Shown here: one piece after another, positions 54,332 to 64,000 of the stretch | Position numbering within the stretch: position 1 is the stretch's first letter | Layout of the letters: each line of letters opens with the position of its first letter | Assembly: GCF_026651855.1 (NCBI RefSeq) | Contig: NZ_CP093280.1 | Span: forward strand, 7,028,501-7,092,500 | Source: Pseudomonas silvicola | Lineage (GTDB): Bacteria; Pseudomonadota; Gammaproteobacteria; Pseudomonadales; Pseudomonadaceae | DNA: 64,000 bases | Reading direction: 5' to 3' | The notes under the pieces: generated by a model | The model's input: only the letters and a program-made list of their open reading frames with translations | Database searches by the model: none | Told to the model about the DNA's origin: nothing | Program-made: the position numbers and the translations under genes

Positions 54332-54598
54332 GATGGCACTCGCTATTATTCTTGTTAAGGGCCTGATGCAATCTAGAACGTGAATGGAAGATTGTCCCCT
54401 GAATCCAGTCCCGTGATGGTGGTCTATCATGGCAGGGTCGGTAAAGGGCTCGATGGCAGGGGCCGTTTATCGCGGCTGGCTATGGTATCGATTCCGAAAT
54501 GATCAGCAGCACTTTGCCACTACTCGATAGCCACCTTCTATACTGTGGCTAACTCGCCACCCTCGGGTGGCACGGGAGCGTTTGCTCAGAGGCACGCT

Positions 54599-56866
54599 AT
54601 GGATTGGCTGGGTTTTCATTTTATAAGCGAATTGCCGGAACACGGGCAGATCCTGCTGAACTGCAGCCATAACCCCTTCCTGGTACTGCTGGCGTACCTG
54701 GTGGCCTGTTCGGGCAGTTTCGCCACCCTGGACATGGCCGAGCGCATCAGCCACGTGGAACGGCCAAGTGCCCGACACCAATGGCGCTGGATAGGCGCGC
54801 TGTGCCTGGCCGGGGGCATCTGGGCCATGCATTTCATCAGCATGCTGGCCTTCGAAACGCCGGTGGAAATGCACTTCGACCTGCCGGTGACCGTGGTATC
54901 CCTGCTGATCGCCCTGGTGGCTGGCCTGCTGGCCATGAACACCCTGAGCCGCGAGACAATCAGCCTGTTCGATTATATCAAGAGCGCCATCGGTATCGGC
55001 CTGAGCATCGCCGGCATGCATTACGTGGGCATGATCGCCATGCGCTCTCCCGCCACCCAGTATTTCCAGCCCGGGTTGTTCAGCCTGTCGATCGTGGTGG
55101 CCATCGTCGCCAGCTTCGCCGCCCTGATACTGGCCCGGCACTTTCGCACCGGCAGCGGCACCTTCCATCAATTGCTCAAATACAGCGCCAGCCTGCTGAT
55201 GGGTGCCGGCATCGTCGCCACGCACTTCCTGGGCATGTGGTCGCTGGTGATGGCGGTTCCCCAGGGTGCGGCCCTGCATGCGCCCATGGTCGACAACAGC
55301 CTTGAGCTGGGCCTGACCGTGGCCTTCATCACCTTGCTGATCATCGCCAGCAGCCTCAGCGCAGCGCTGGCCGACAAGAAACTGCAAAGCAAGGAACACG
55401 ACCTGCGCCGGGTCAATGCCTTGCTCAGCCAACTGGACCAGGCGCGGGTTTCACTGCAACAGGTGGCCCACTACGACGCCCTCACCAACCTGATCAACCG
55501 CCGCGGCTTCAACCAGCTGTTTGGCGAAAAGCTGATCGAGCAGAAGCTCAACGGCGGCATGCTGGCGGTGATGTTTCTGGATATCGACCATTTCAAGCGC
55601 ATCAATGACAGCCTGGGCCATGATGCCGGCGACGACCTGCTCAAGGTCATCGCTGGCCATATCAAGAGCGCCACCCGCAGCCATGCCGACGTGGTGGCGC
55701 GCTTTGGCGGCGACGAATTCTGCATCCTGATCGCCATGAACAGCCGCGACGAAGCCCGCCACATGGCGCAGCGCATCATGCAGAAGATGAAGGAACCCAT
55801 CGACCTGGCCGGACGGCGCATGGTGATGACCACCAGCATCGGCATCAGCGTGTTCCCGGACGATGGCGACACCTGCGAAGAGCTGCTCAAGCATGCCGAC
55901 CTTGCGCTGTACCAGTCCAAAGGCGCGGGGCGCAATGCGCTGCACTTCTTCAGCGCCAACCTGCGCACCAAAGCCACCCTGGAACTGCAACTGGAAGAGG
56001 AACTGCGCTACGCCCTGCGCGCGGGGAACGAACTGGACCTGTTCTACCAACCCATCTTCGACCTGCGCAGTGGGCAGGTCGCCAAGCTCGAAGGGCTGAT
56101 CCGCTGGCGGCACCCCCAGCACGGACTGCTGAGCCCGGACAGATTCATCTCCATTGCCGAAACCAACGGGCTCATCGCCGAGCTGGACAACTGGGTATTG
56201 CAGCGGGCGTGCCGAGACCTTGCCCACCTGGGCCGCAACGGCTGCGAACAGTTGAAGATCACGGTCAATTGCTCAGCCTTGAACCTGGCCCGGGAGGAAC
56301 TGGTGGGCGAGATCCGCTCGGCCCTGGCCGAAGCCGGGGTCGCACCGCAGCGGCTGGAGCTGGAAGTGACCGAGAACGCGCTGATGGGCAACATCGCCAC
56401 CACCATCAGCCTGCTCAACCAGATTCGCGCGCTGGGGGTGTCGCTGTCCATCGACGACTTCGGCACCGGTTATTCTTCCCTGGCGTACCTCAAGCGCCTG
56501 CCGCTGGACACCCTGAAGATCGACCGCTCGTTCATTCAGGATATTCCGCGCTCGGCCGCCGACATGGAGATTGTGCAGGCGATCATCGTCATGGCCCACA
56601 CCCTGCACTTGCAAGTGGTGACCGAAGGCGTGGAGACCGTGCAACAGTATGAATTCCTGGCCAACTATGGCTGCGATTACGTGCAGGGGTACCTGTTGAG
56701 CAGGCCGGTGTCGCTGGGCGAACTACGGCCGGTGCTCGACCAGTTGAACGAACACCACAATGCCAACGGTATGGTGTTCAGCCAACCGGTACCCAGCCGT
56801 GGCAGCGACGAGCGCGTGGTACGCGACCTGTTCGCTGAGCCACCCGTGGCCCGCCCTGCCCGATAG
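54599..56866 (+). CDS. MHYT-GGDEF-EAL cyclic-di-GMP protein, MucR-like
   Basis: A 755-residue membrane protein. Residues about 20-240 hold the MHYT sensor with its characteristic Met-His pairs (AMHFIS, GMHYVG, and ATHFLG). A GGDEF domain follows with intact RFGGDEF and DIDHFKRIND. The EAL domain has KLEGLIRW in place of EAL, DDFGTGYSSL and KIDRSF. Both cyclase and phosphodiesterase halves look usable. The architecture is that of P. aeruginosa MucR, which tunes c-di-GMP for alginate and biofilm. The MHYT part is thought to sense a gas through metal ions. AGAGG precedes the chosen start. Confidence 0.88.
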   Translation: MDWLGFHFISELPEHGQILLNCSHNPFLVLLAYLVACSGSFATLDMAERISHVERPSARHQWRWIGALCLAGGIWAMHFISMLAFETPVEMHFDLPVTVVSLLIALVAGLLAMNTLSRETISLFDYIKSAIGIGLSIAGMHYVGMIAMRSPATQYFQPGLFSLSIVVAIVASFAALILARHFRTGSGTFHQLLKYSASLLMGAGIVATHFLGMWSLVMAVPQGAALHAPMVDNSLELGLTVAFITLLIIASSLSAALADKKLQSKEHDLRRVNALLSQLDQARVSLQQVAHYDALTNLINRRGFNQLFGEKLIEQKLNGGMLAVMFLDIDHFKRINDSLGHDAGDDLLKVIAGHIKSATRSHADVVARFGGDEFCILIAMNSRDEARHMAQRIMQKMKEPIDLAGRRMVMTTSIGISVFPDDGDTCEELLKHADLALYQSKGAGRNALHFFSANLRTKATLELQLEEELRYALRAGNELDLFYQPIFDLRSGQVAKLEGLIRWRHPQHGLLSPDRFISIAETNGLIAELDNWVLQRACRDLAHLGRNGCEQLKITVNCSALNLAREELVGEIRSALAEAGVAPQRLELEVTENALMGNIATTISLLNQIRALGVSLSIDDFGTGYSSLAYLKRLPLDTLKIDRSFIQDIPRSAADMEIVQAIIVMAHTLHLQVVTEGVETVQQYEFLANYGCDYVQGYLLSRPVSLGELRPVLDQLNEHHNANGMVFSQPVPSRGSDERVVRDLFAEPPVARPAR

Positions 56867-56921
56867 GTCACGCGCCAGCGATGGCAGGCGTACGCAGCAT
56901 CTGTGCACCATTACGGTGCCA

Positions 56922-57230
56922 TCAGTCCGCCTGTGCCCTTTCCTGGATCAGCACCCACGGCGATACCACCACCGCCCACAACGTCGGATCACGCTCCACA
57001 CAGTCCAGCGCCTGCGATTCAGACACCTTGGCGAGCAATCCAGCGTCCATCCACTGCTTCACTTCAGCCCCATTGTCCGTGGCAACGGCCTCCGCGGCGG
57101 CGACCAAATCCAGCGCAGGCTCGACCCACAACAGGGCACCGCGGGCAAAGAAGGGTTGCAGCTCCTGCCATCCGATCACGGCGGTCTCGCCGAGCAGCTT
57201 GGCATAGAGGGTGCTAGGTTGTTCAGTCAT
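56922..57230 (-). CDS. DUF2288 family protein
   Basis: A 102-residue soluble protein (MTEQPSTLYAKLLGETAVIGW-type start, with ELQPFFARGALLWV and WMDAGLLAKVS). The pattern fits DUF2288, a small conserved family without known function. It converges with the GGDEF-EAL gene. The following 375 bp up to braC contain no gene that I can support. Confidence 0.72.
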   Translation of the reverse strand: MTEQPSTLYAKLLGETAVIGWQELQPFFARGALLWVEPALDLVAAAEAVATDNGAEVKQWMDAGLLAKVSESQALDCVERDPTLWAVVVSPWVLIQERAQAD

Positions 57231-57605
57231 GGGTTTCACCAAAAAGAATATCGGGGGCAATGATAACGCCCCGGATTGCCATGGAAAAACCCGGTTTCAA
57301 TTGCGTGATTGATGGCGAGTTCGGAAAAGCCAAGGATGACAACCTGCTGCACAGGTTTGCGCCGCCGTTATTCTGTAACTTCCTGTCGATAAAGCGACAC
57401 CCTGGCCATTTGCCCCCAGGCGCCAGCTTTTCAATGGATCGAGCGGCGCTCTACACTGTACCGGTACAGTTACCGGGGGCCGATCGGGGTGTTTTTCCGT
57501 TCGCTTCGGGCAGTCGTGGGAACACGCGACGCCCGCTTCGACAAGACCCGGTCCTGCAGCATTCGCCGCAAGACTATAAAAAATACAACAGTAGAGTGGA
57601 GCACT

Positions 57606-58724
57606 ATGACTAAGCAGATTTCCAAGCTGTTCGCCGCGATGGTCCTGGCGGGGGTTGCCAGCCATTCGTTCGCTGCCGACACCATCAAGATCGGTATCGC
57701 CGGCCCTAAAACCGGCGCCGTTGCCCAATACGGCGACATGCAGTTCGCCGGCGCGAAAATGGCCATCGAGCAAATCAACGCCAAGGGCGGCGTCGACGGC
57801 AAGAAGCTCGAAGCGGTTGAATACGATGATGCCTGCGACCCGAAACAAGCGGTCGCGGTCGCCAACAAAGTGGTCAACGACGGCGTCAAGTTCGTGGTCG
57901 GTCACCTCTGCTCCAGCTCCGCCCAGCCCGCTTCGGACATCTACGAAGACGAAGGCGTGATCATGGTCACCCCCGCCGCCACCAGCCCTGACATCACCAA
58001 CCGCGGCTACAAGATGGTGTTCCGTACCATTGGCCTGGACAGCGCCCAGGGCCCGGCCGCCGGCAACTACATCGCCAAGTTCGTGAAACCCAAGCTGGTG
58101 GCCGTGATCCACGACAAACAGCAATACGGTGAAGGCATCGCCACCGCCGTCAAGGCCACGCTGGAGAAAGACGGTATCAAGGTACCGGTATTCGAAGGCA
58201 TCAATGCCGGCGACAAGGATTTCTCCTCCCTCATCGCCAAGCTCAAGCAGGCCAACGTCGACTTCGTCTACTATGGTGGCTACCACCCGGAGCTGGGCCT
58301 GATCCTGCGCCAGGCCAAGGAAAAAGGCCTGAACGCCAAGTTCATGGGCCCTGAGGGCGTGGGCAACGAGTCCATCTCGCAGATCGCCCAGGGTGCCGCC
58401 GAAGGCCTGCTGGTGACCCTGCCCAAGTCCTTTGACCAGGACCCGGCCAACGTCGCCCTGGCCGATGCCTTCAAGGCCAAGAAACAGGACCCTAGCGGCC
58501 CGTTCGTATTCCCGTCCTACTCGGCCGTGGAAGTGATCGCCGACGCCATCACCGCCGCCAAGAGCGAAGACACCGCCAAGGTGGCCGCGGCCATCCACGC
58601 CGGTACCTTCAAGACCCCTACGGGCGACCTGAGCTTTGACGCCAAGGGCGACCTGAAGGACTTCAAGTTCGTGGTCTACGAATGGCACTTCGGCAAGCCG
58701 AAGACCGAAGTCAGCCCTCAGTAA
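57606..58724 (+). CDS. braC: Branched-chain amino-acid binding protein BraC (LivK)
   Basis: A 372-residue periplasmic binding protein with a Sec signal peptide (MTKQISKLFAAMVLAGVASHSFA). The start of the mature part, DTIKIGIAGPKTGAVAQYG, and the HLCSSSAQPASDIYEDEGV region are typical of the Leu/Ile/Val-binding family. It captures Leu, Ile, Val (and perhaps Ala or Thr) for the ABC transporter encoded next. GGAG lies just before the start. A hairpin after the gene limits read-through. Confidence 0.92.
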   Translation: MTKQISKLFAAMVLAGVASHSFAADTIKIGIAGPKTGAVAQYGDMQFAGAKMAIEQINAKGGVDGKKLEAVEYDDACDPKQAVAVANKVVNDGVKFVVGHLCSSSAQPASDIYEDEGVIMVTPAATSPDITNRGYKMVFRTIGLDSAQGPAAGNYIAKFVKPKLVAVIHDKQQYGEGIATAVKATLEKDGIKVPVFEGINAGDKDFSSLIAKLKQANVDFVYYGGYHPELGLILRQAKEKGLNAKFMGPEGVGNESISQIAQGAAEGLLVTLPKSFDQDPANVALADAFKAKKQDPSGPFVFPSYSAVEVIADAITAAKSEDTAKVAAAIHAGTFKTPTGDLSFDAKGDLKDFKFVVYEWHFGKPKTEVSPQ

Positions 58725-58744
58725 ACGCTCTTTGAAAACCGATG

Positions 58745-58776
58745 AAGCCCACTGCGCAAGCAGTGGGCTTTGTTTT
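58745..58776 (+). terminator. Attenuating terminator between braC and braD
   Basis: AAGCCCACTGC/GCAGTGGGCTT stem with a GCAA loop followed by TGTTTT. Its place after the binding-protein gene fits partial termination, giving more BraC than permease. Confidence 0.85.
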
Positions 58777-58951
58777 ACGAGGTAATGGGCCGGGTTTCCG
58801 CGATCCGGAAGGCGGCTCACCTGAAAATCTCAAAACCGTCACCAGCGGTTCGCTGGCATAAAGCTTTGCACCCGCGGCTCCGACCGCCCGTGCGAGCAGG
58901 AAAATGACTCCACCAGTGAAATGCGTATCAGGTTTTTAGGAGCGCGCGGTA

Positions 58952-59871
58952 ATGCCTGACATCTATCACTTCTTCCAACAGCTGGTTAACGGGCTCACCG
59001 TTGGCAGCACGTATGCCCTGATCGCCATCGGCTACACGATGGTCTACGGCATCATTGGAATGATCAACTTCGCCCATGGCGAGGTCTACATGATCGGCTC
59101 GTACGTGGCGTTCATCGCCATCGCCGGCCTGGCCATGCTGGGCCTGGACAACGTACCGTTGCTGATGACCGCGGCGTTCTGCGCCAGCATCGTCGTCACC
59201 AGTGCCTATGGCTACAGCATCGAACGGATCGCCTACCGCCCCCTGCGCGGCAGCAACCGGCTGATCCCGCTGATTTCGGCCATCGGCATGTCGATCTTCC
59301 TGCAGAACACGGTTCTGCTCTCGCAAGACTCCAAGGACAAATCGATCCCCAACCTGATCCCCGGCAATTTCAGCTTCGGGCCAGGGGGGGCACAGGAAGT
59401 GCTGATCTCCTACATGCAGATCGTGGTATTCGTGGTGACCCTCATCGCCATGCTCGGCCTGACCCTGTTCATCTCCCGTTCCCGCCTGGGCCGCGCCTGC
59501 CGCGCCTGCGCCGAGGACATGAAGATGGCCAACCTGCTGGGCATCAATACCAACAACATCATCGCCCTGACCTTCGTCATCGGCGCGGCCCTGGCCGCGA
59601 TCGCCGCGGTGCTGTTGAGCATGCAATACGGGGTGATCAACCCCAACGCCGGCTTCCTGGTGGGCCTCAAGGCCTTCACCGCGGCCGTGCTCGGCGGTAT
59701 CGGCAGCATTCCGGGCGCCATGCTCGGCGGGCTGGTACTGGGTGTGGCCGAAGCGTTTGGCGCCGACGTGTTCGGTGACCAGTACAAGGACGTGGTGGCG
59801 TTCGGTCTTTTGGTTCTGGTGTTGCTGTTCCGGCCGACTGGCATTCTGGGCCGTCCGGAGGTTGAAAAAGT

Positions 59872-59875
<4 letters not shown>
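58952..59875 (+). CDS. braD: Branched-chain amino-acid ABC permease BraD (LivH)
   Basis: A 307-residue permease with about eight helices, starting [23 protein letters not shown], the family hallmark, with [14 protein letters not shown] and the late [17 protein letters not shown] loop that contacts the ATPase. It overlaps braE by 4 bp. Confidence 0.93.
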
Positions 59876-61124
<1,249 letters not shown>

Positions 61125-61128
<4 letters not shown>

Positions 61129-61892
61129 CGCAGAACATTCTTGAAGTATCCGGCCTGAGCATGCGTTTCGGCGGCCTGCTGGCCGTCAATGGCGTTGGCC
61201 TGTCGGTCAAGGAAAAACAGGTGGTGGCCCTGATCGGCCCCAACGGCGCCGGCAAGACCACGGTGTTCAACTGCCTGACCGGTTTCTACAAGCCCAGCGG
61301 CGGCACCATCCTGCTGGACGGCCAGCCCATCCAGGGCATGCCCGGCCACCAGATCGCCCGCAAGGGCGTGGTGCGCACCTTCCAGAACGTGCGGCTGTTC
61401 AAGGACATGACCGCCGTGGAAAACCTGCTGATTGCCCAGCACCGGCACCTGAACACCAACTTCCTCTCGGGCCTGTTCAAGACGCCGGCGTTCCGCCGCA
61501 GCGAGCGCGAGGCCATGGAATACGCCGAGTTCTGGCTGGAAAAGGTCAACCTCACGGAGTTCGCCAACCGCCCCGCCGGCACCCTCGCCTACGGCCAGCA
61601 ACGGCGCCTGGAAATTGCCCGCTGCATGATGACGCGCCCGCGCATCCTCATGCTCGACGAACCCGCGGCCGGCCTGAACCCCCGCGAGACCGACGACCTC
61701 AAGGCGCTGATCGCCACCCTGCGCCAGGAGCACAACGCCACGGTGCTGCTGATCGAGCACGACATGAAGCTGGTCATGAGCATTTCCGACCACATCGTGG
61801 TGATCAACCAGGGAACGCCCCTGGCCGACGGCACGCCCGAGCAGATCCGCGACAATCCTGAAGTCATCAAAGCCTACCTGGGGGAAGCGTAA
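61125..61892 (+). CDS. braF: Branched-chain amino-acid ABC ATPase BraF (LivG)
   Basis: A 255-residue ATPase: Walker [10 protein letters not shown], the LivG-type insertion ([20 protein letters not shown]), signature [10 protein letters not shown], Walker [14 protein letters not shown] and H-loop IEHDM. It forms a heterodimer with BraG. The start overlaps braE by 4 bp. Confidence 0.94.
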
Positions 61893-62594
61893 ATGCTGCA
61901 GTTCGAAAACGTTTCCACCTTCTATGGCAAGATCCAGGCGCTGCACAGCGTCAACGTGGAGGTCAGGCAAGGCGAGATCGTCACCCTGATCGGCGCCAAC
62001 GGTGCTGGCAAATCGACCTTGCTGATGACTCTGTGCGGCTCGCCCCGCGCCCACTCGGGCAGCATCCGGTACCTGGGTGAAGAGCTGGTGGGCCAGGATT
62101 CTTCCGACATCATGCGCAAGAGCATTGCCGTGGTACCGGAAGGCCGCCGCGTGTTCGCCCGCCTGACCGTGGAAGAAAACCTGGCCATGGGTGGGTTCTT
62201 CACAGACAAGGGCGACTACCAGGAGCAGATGGACAAGGTGCTGCAGCTGTTCCCGCGGCTCAAGGAACGCTTCAACCAGCGCGGCGGCACCATGTCGGGC
62301 GGTGAACAGCAGATGCTCGCCATCGGCCGCGCGCTGATGAGCAAGCCCAAGCTGTTGCTGCTCGACGAGCCGTCGCTGGGGTTGGCCCCGATCATCATCC
62401 AGCAGATCTTCGACATCATCGAACAGTTGCGCAGGGATGGCGTGACGGTGTTCCTGGTGGAGCAGAACGCCAACCAGGCTCTGAAAATCGCCGACCGTGC
62501 CTACGTGCTGGAAAACGGCCGGGTGGTGATGCAGGGTACCGGTGAAGCCCTGCTGACCGACCCGAAGGTGCGCGAGGCCTACCTGGGGGGCTGA
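61893..62594 (+). CDS. braG: Branched-chain amino-acid ABC ATPase BraG (LivF)
   Basis: A 233-residue ATPase: Walker A GANGAGKST, signature MSGGEQQML, Walker B LLLLDEPSLGLAP, H-loop VEQNANQAL. It begins immediately after the braF stop and ends the braCDEFG operon. The 73 bp to the convergent LysR gene hold no clear terminator. Confidence 0.94.
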   Translation: MLQFENVSTFYGKIQALHSVNVEVRQGEIVTLIGANGAGKSTLLMTLCGSPRAHSGSIRYLGEELVGQDSSDIMRKSIAVVPEGRRVFARLTVEENLAMGGFFTDKGDYQEQMDKVLQLFPRLKERFNQRGGTMSGGEQQMLAIGRALMSKPKLLLLDEPSLGLAPIIIQQIFDIIEQLRRDGVTVFLVEQNANQALKIADRAYVLENGRVVMQGTGEALLTDPKVREAYLGG

Positions 62595-62667
62595 CACCTG
62601 GGCGCGTCGGCGGCACACGCGATGTGCCTGGTGCTGCGCGGCGCCTGTGACGCGGCCGGGTCCGCTG

Positions 62668-63558
62668 CTACGGGTCGCGGGTTGCCCAGGCCATCAGGTA
62701 ATCAGCCACTACCTGCACCCGCCGGGGCATGCCGCCCCGGTACGGGTGCACCAGATACAGTGGTGTACTCGCCGTTTCATACTCGACCAGTAATGCCACC
62801 AGGCTTCCCTCTCCCAGTTCCGTGTGCAGCAGGTACGACGGCAGCCGTGCTACGCCCGCCCCCGCCAGCGCTGCCTTTTTCAGCAAGCTGTAATGATTGC
62901 TCGCAAACGGCCCCGCTACCGCCACCCGGATCAGCTCGTGGCGCTGGTGGTAGCGCCACTCCTCTCGCCCCTCGTAATGGGTATTGAGCAGGCAGGCATG
63001 TTCGACCAGGTCCTGAGGTACCCGCGGCGCCGCGTGCACGGCCAGGTACGTCGGGCTGGCGCAGGTAATCTCCTGCATGGTCAGCCATGGCCGCGCCACC
63101 AGCCGCTCGTCATTGGCCACGGTCTCGCGAATGGCCAGGTCGAAGCCTTCCCGGGCCAGGTCGCGGTAACTGTTGCTCAGGTCCAGTTCTACGGTCAGTT
63201 GCGGGTAGTCGCGCGCCAGCATCCGCAACAATCCTTCAAAGAACGCCTCTCCCAGGGATACTGGCACCGTAAGCCGCACGGGCCCGGCCAATTCATCCTT
63301 GAGCAACGCCAGCGCCTGGCGCGCCCGGGCCATCTGCGCGACCAGGGCTTGAGCTTCGGGGAGCAGGGCCGCGCCGGCGGTCGTCAGGCTCAGGCGCCGT
63401 GTGCTGCGGTGCAGCAGTTGCACACCGTGGCCGGCTTCCAGGGCGCTGATGCGCTTGGACAACTGCCCCTTGCTCCAACCCAGATGCTGCGCCGCACGGG
63501 TGAAACTGCCGGCCTTGATCAGCATGGCGAAGGCGGCGAGATCGTCGAGTTCACTCAT
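62668..63558 (-). CDS. LysR-family transcriptional regulator
   Basis: A 296-residue LysR-type regulator: DNA-binding head MSELDDLAAFAMLIKAGSFTRAAQHLGWSKGQLSKRISALE and effector domain from about residue 90 (VRLTVPVSLGEAFFEGLLRML). It is of the group with a short DxxAF start that often controls a divergent oxidoreductase gene. The SDR gene starts 103 bp away on the other strand, its probable target. Confidence 0.88.
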   Translation of the reverse strand: MSELDDLAAFAMLIKAGSFTRAAQHLGWSKGQLSKRISALEAGHGVQLLHRSTRRLSLTTAGAALLPEAQALVAQMARARQALALLKDELAGPVRLTVPVSLGEAFFEGLLRMLARDYPQLTVELDLSNSYRDLAREGFDLAIRETVANDERLVARPWLTMQEITCASPTYLAVHAAPRVPQDLVEHACLLNTHYEGREEWRYHQRHELIRVAVAGPFASNHYSLLKKAALAGAGVARLPSYLLHTELGEGSLVALLVEYETASTPLYLVHPYRGGMPRRVQVVADYLMAWATRDP

Positions 63559-63661
63559 TCGATTGTTTCCCCACGAAAACCCGAGGTTGCCTATTGGCAG
63601 GATTATCGCAAAAAACAAAAGCCCTAGACTGTCTGAACATCCCCTCTGCGAGGAAACACCC

Positions 63662-64000
63662 ATGAAAATCCTGTTGATCGGTGCCAGCGGCACCGTCGGT
63701 TCCGCCGTTGCCACCGAACTTGCCCAGCGGCACGACGTGGTTCGCATTGGCCGCAACAGCGGCGATTTCCAGGTGGACATCGCCGACCCGGCCTCCATCC
63801 GCCAGCTGTTCGAACAGGTCGGCCGCTTCGACGCCCTGGTCAGTGCCGTGGGCAGCGTCACCTTCAAGGCCCTTGGTGAAATGGCTGACAACGATTTCAT
63901 CCTGGGCCTGCAGAACAAACTGATGGGCCAGGTGAACCTGCTGCTGATCGGCCGCGAGTTCGCCAACGATGGCGCTTCGTTCACCTTGACCTCCGGCGTC
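63662..64000 (+). CDS. Short-chain dehydrogenase/reductase, N-terminal part (cut by window edge)
   Basis: The first 113 residues of an SDR enzyme: Rossmann motif LLIGASGTVGSAVA, the acidic/Arg cofactor-specificity region VRIGRNSGDF that suggests NADP(H), and the AVGSVTFKAL loop in place of the usual NNAG. The active site lies beyond the window. It is divergent from the LysR gene, a pairing that is usually regulatory. Confidence 0.8.
   Translation, partial: MKILLIGASGTVGSAVATELAQRHDVVRIGRNSGDFQVDIADPASIRQLFEQVGRFDALVSAVGSVTFKALGEMADNDFILGLQNKLMGQVNLLLIGREFANDGASFTLTSGV

Noticed and set aside
54503-55432. Minus-strand 309-codon frame opposite the MHYT domain
   Set aside because: It is the antisense shadow of a gene with clear MHYT, GGDEF and EAL motifs.

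Overview
The window reads as the chromosome of a Pseudomonas of the putida/fluorescens type. Coding is dense and mostly GC-rich. Several blocks follow gene orders I know from P. aeruginosa PAO1: a LysR regulator, hydrolase, ppiA and ABC-exporter run; a KAS III enzyme of the PA3286 type; hrpA; fadD1/fadD2 followed by a lipase-like hydrolase and phaJ1; rapA; and the braCDEFG branched-chain amino-acid transporter. No rRNA, tRNA, CRISPR array or transposase was recognised.

Layout. 1-3170: the tail of an NCS1 permease, an NCS1/SSS chimera and an intact SSS symporter, produced by a 1193-bp tandem duplication. 3294-7711: two carrier-protein-like small proteins, small hypothetical genes, a DEAD-box RNA helicase and an MscS-family channel. 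7884-14083: a compact biosynthetic operon (heme-oxygenase-like diiron enzyme with cupin, Rieske protein, MFS transporter, ATP-grasp ligase, free-standing B3/B4 editing-like domain), followed by an Lrp regulator and an EamA exporter on the other strand. 14354-21670: envelope and housekeeping genes and an OprD porin. 22103-26157: two convergent delta-60-repeat proteins. 26309-32420: a KAS III enzyme and an hrpA gene broken by an internal tandem duplication. 32802-35546: a glutamine-synthetase-like enzyme and a FAD oxidase, probably for polyamine use. 35592-43801: fadD1, two fadD1/fadD2 chimeras, a fadD2 fragment, a hydrolase and phaJ1. 43964-47614: two small genes and rapA. 47663-52876: an AT-richer island with a candidate RiPP cluster. 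52982-62594: an MFS transporter, an MHYT-GGDEF-EAL protein, a DUF2288 protein and braCDEFG. 62668-64000: a LysR regulator divergent from an SDR gene cut by the window edge.

Two systems stand out. The first is the island operon: a 50-residue acidic leader-type peptide, an MFS exporter, an E1-like ThiF/MccB adenylating enzyme with an N-terminal peptide-binding-like domain, a HExxH peptide-modification enzyme and a leaderless solute-binding protein that carries a frameshift. This looks like a RiPP pathway related to, but different from, microcin C. The second is the 7884-12688 operon, which looks like a pathway for a modified amino acid or dipeptide, with a tRNA-editing-like domain as possible self-protection.

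A third theme is structural. Three separate partial tandem duplications create chimeric or broken genes (NCS1/SSS, hrpA, fadD). Two junctions lie at 7-9 bp microhomologies and two inside conserved fadD1/fadD2 tracts. The symporter copies look identical while the hrpA and fadD copies differ by a few bases. Real amplification and assembly error cannot be told apart from sequence alone.
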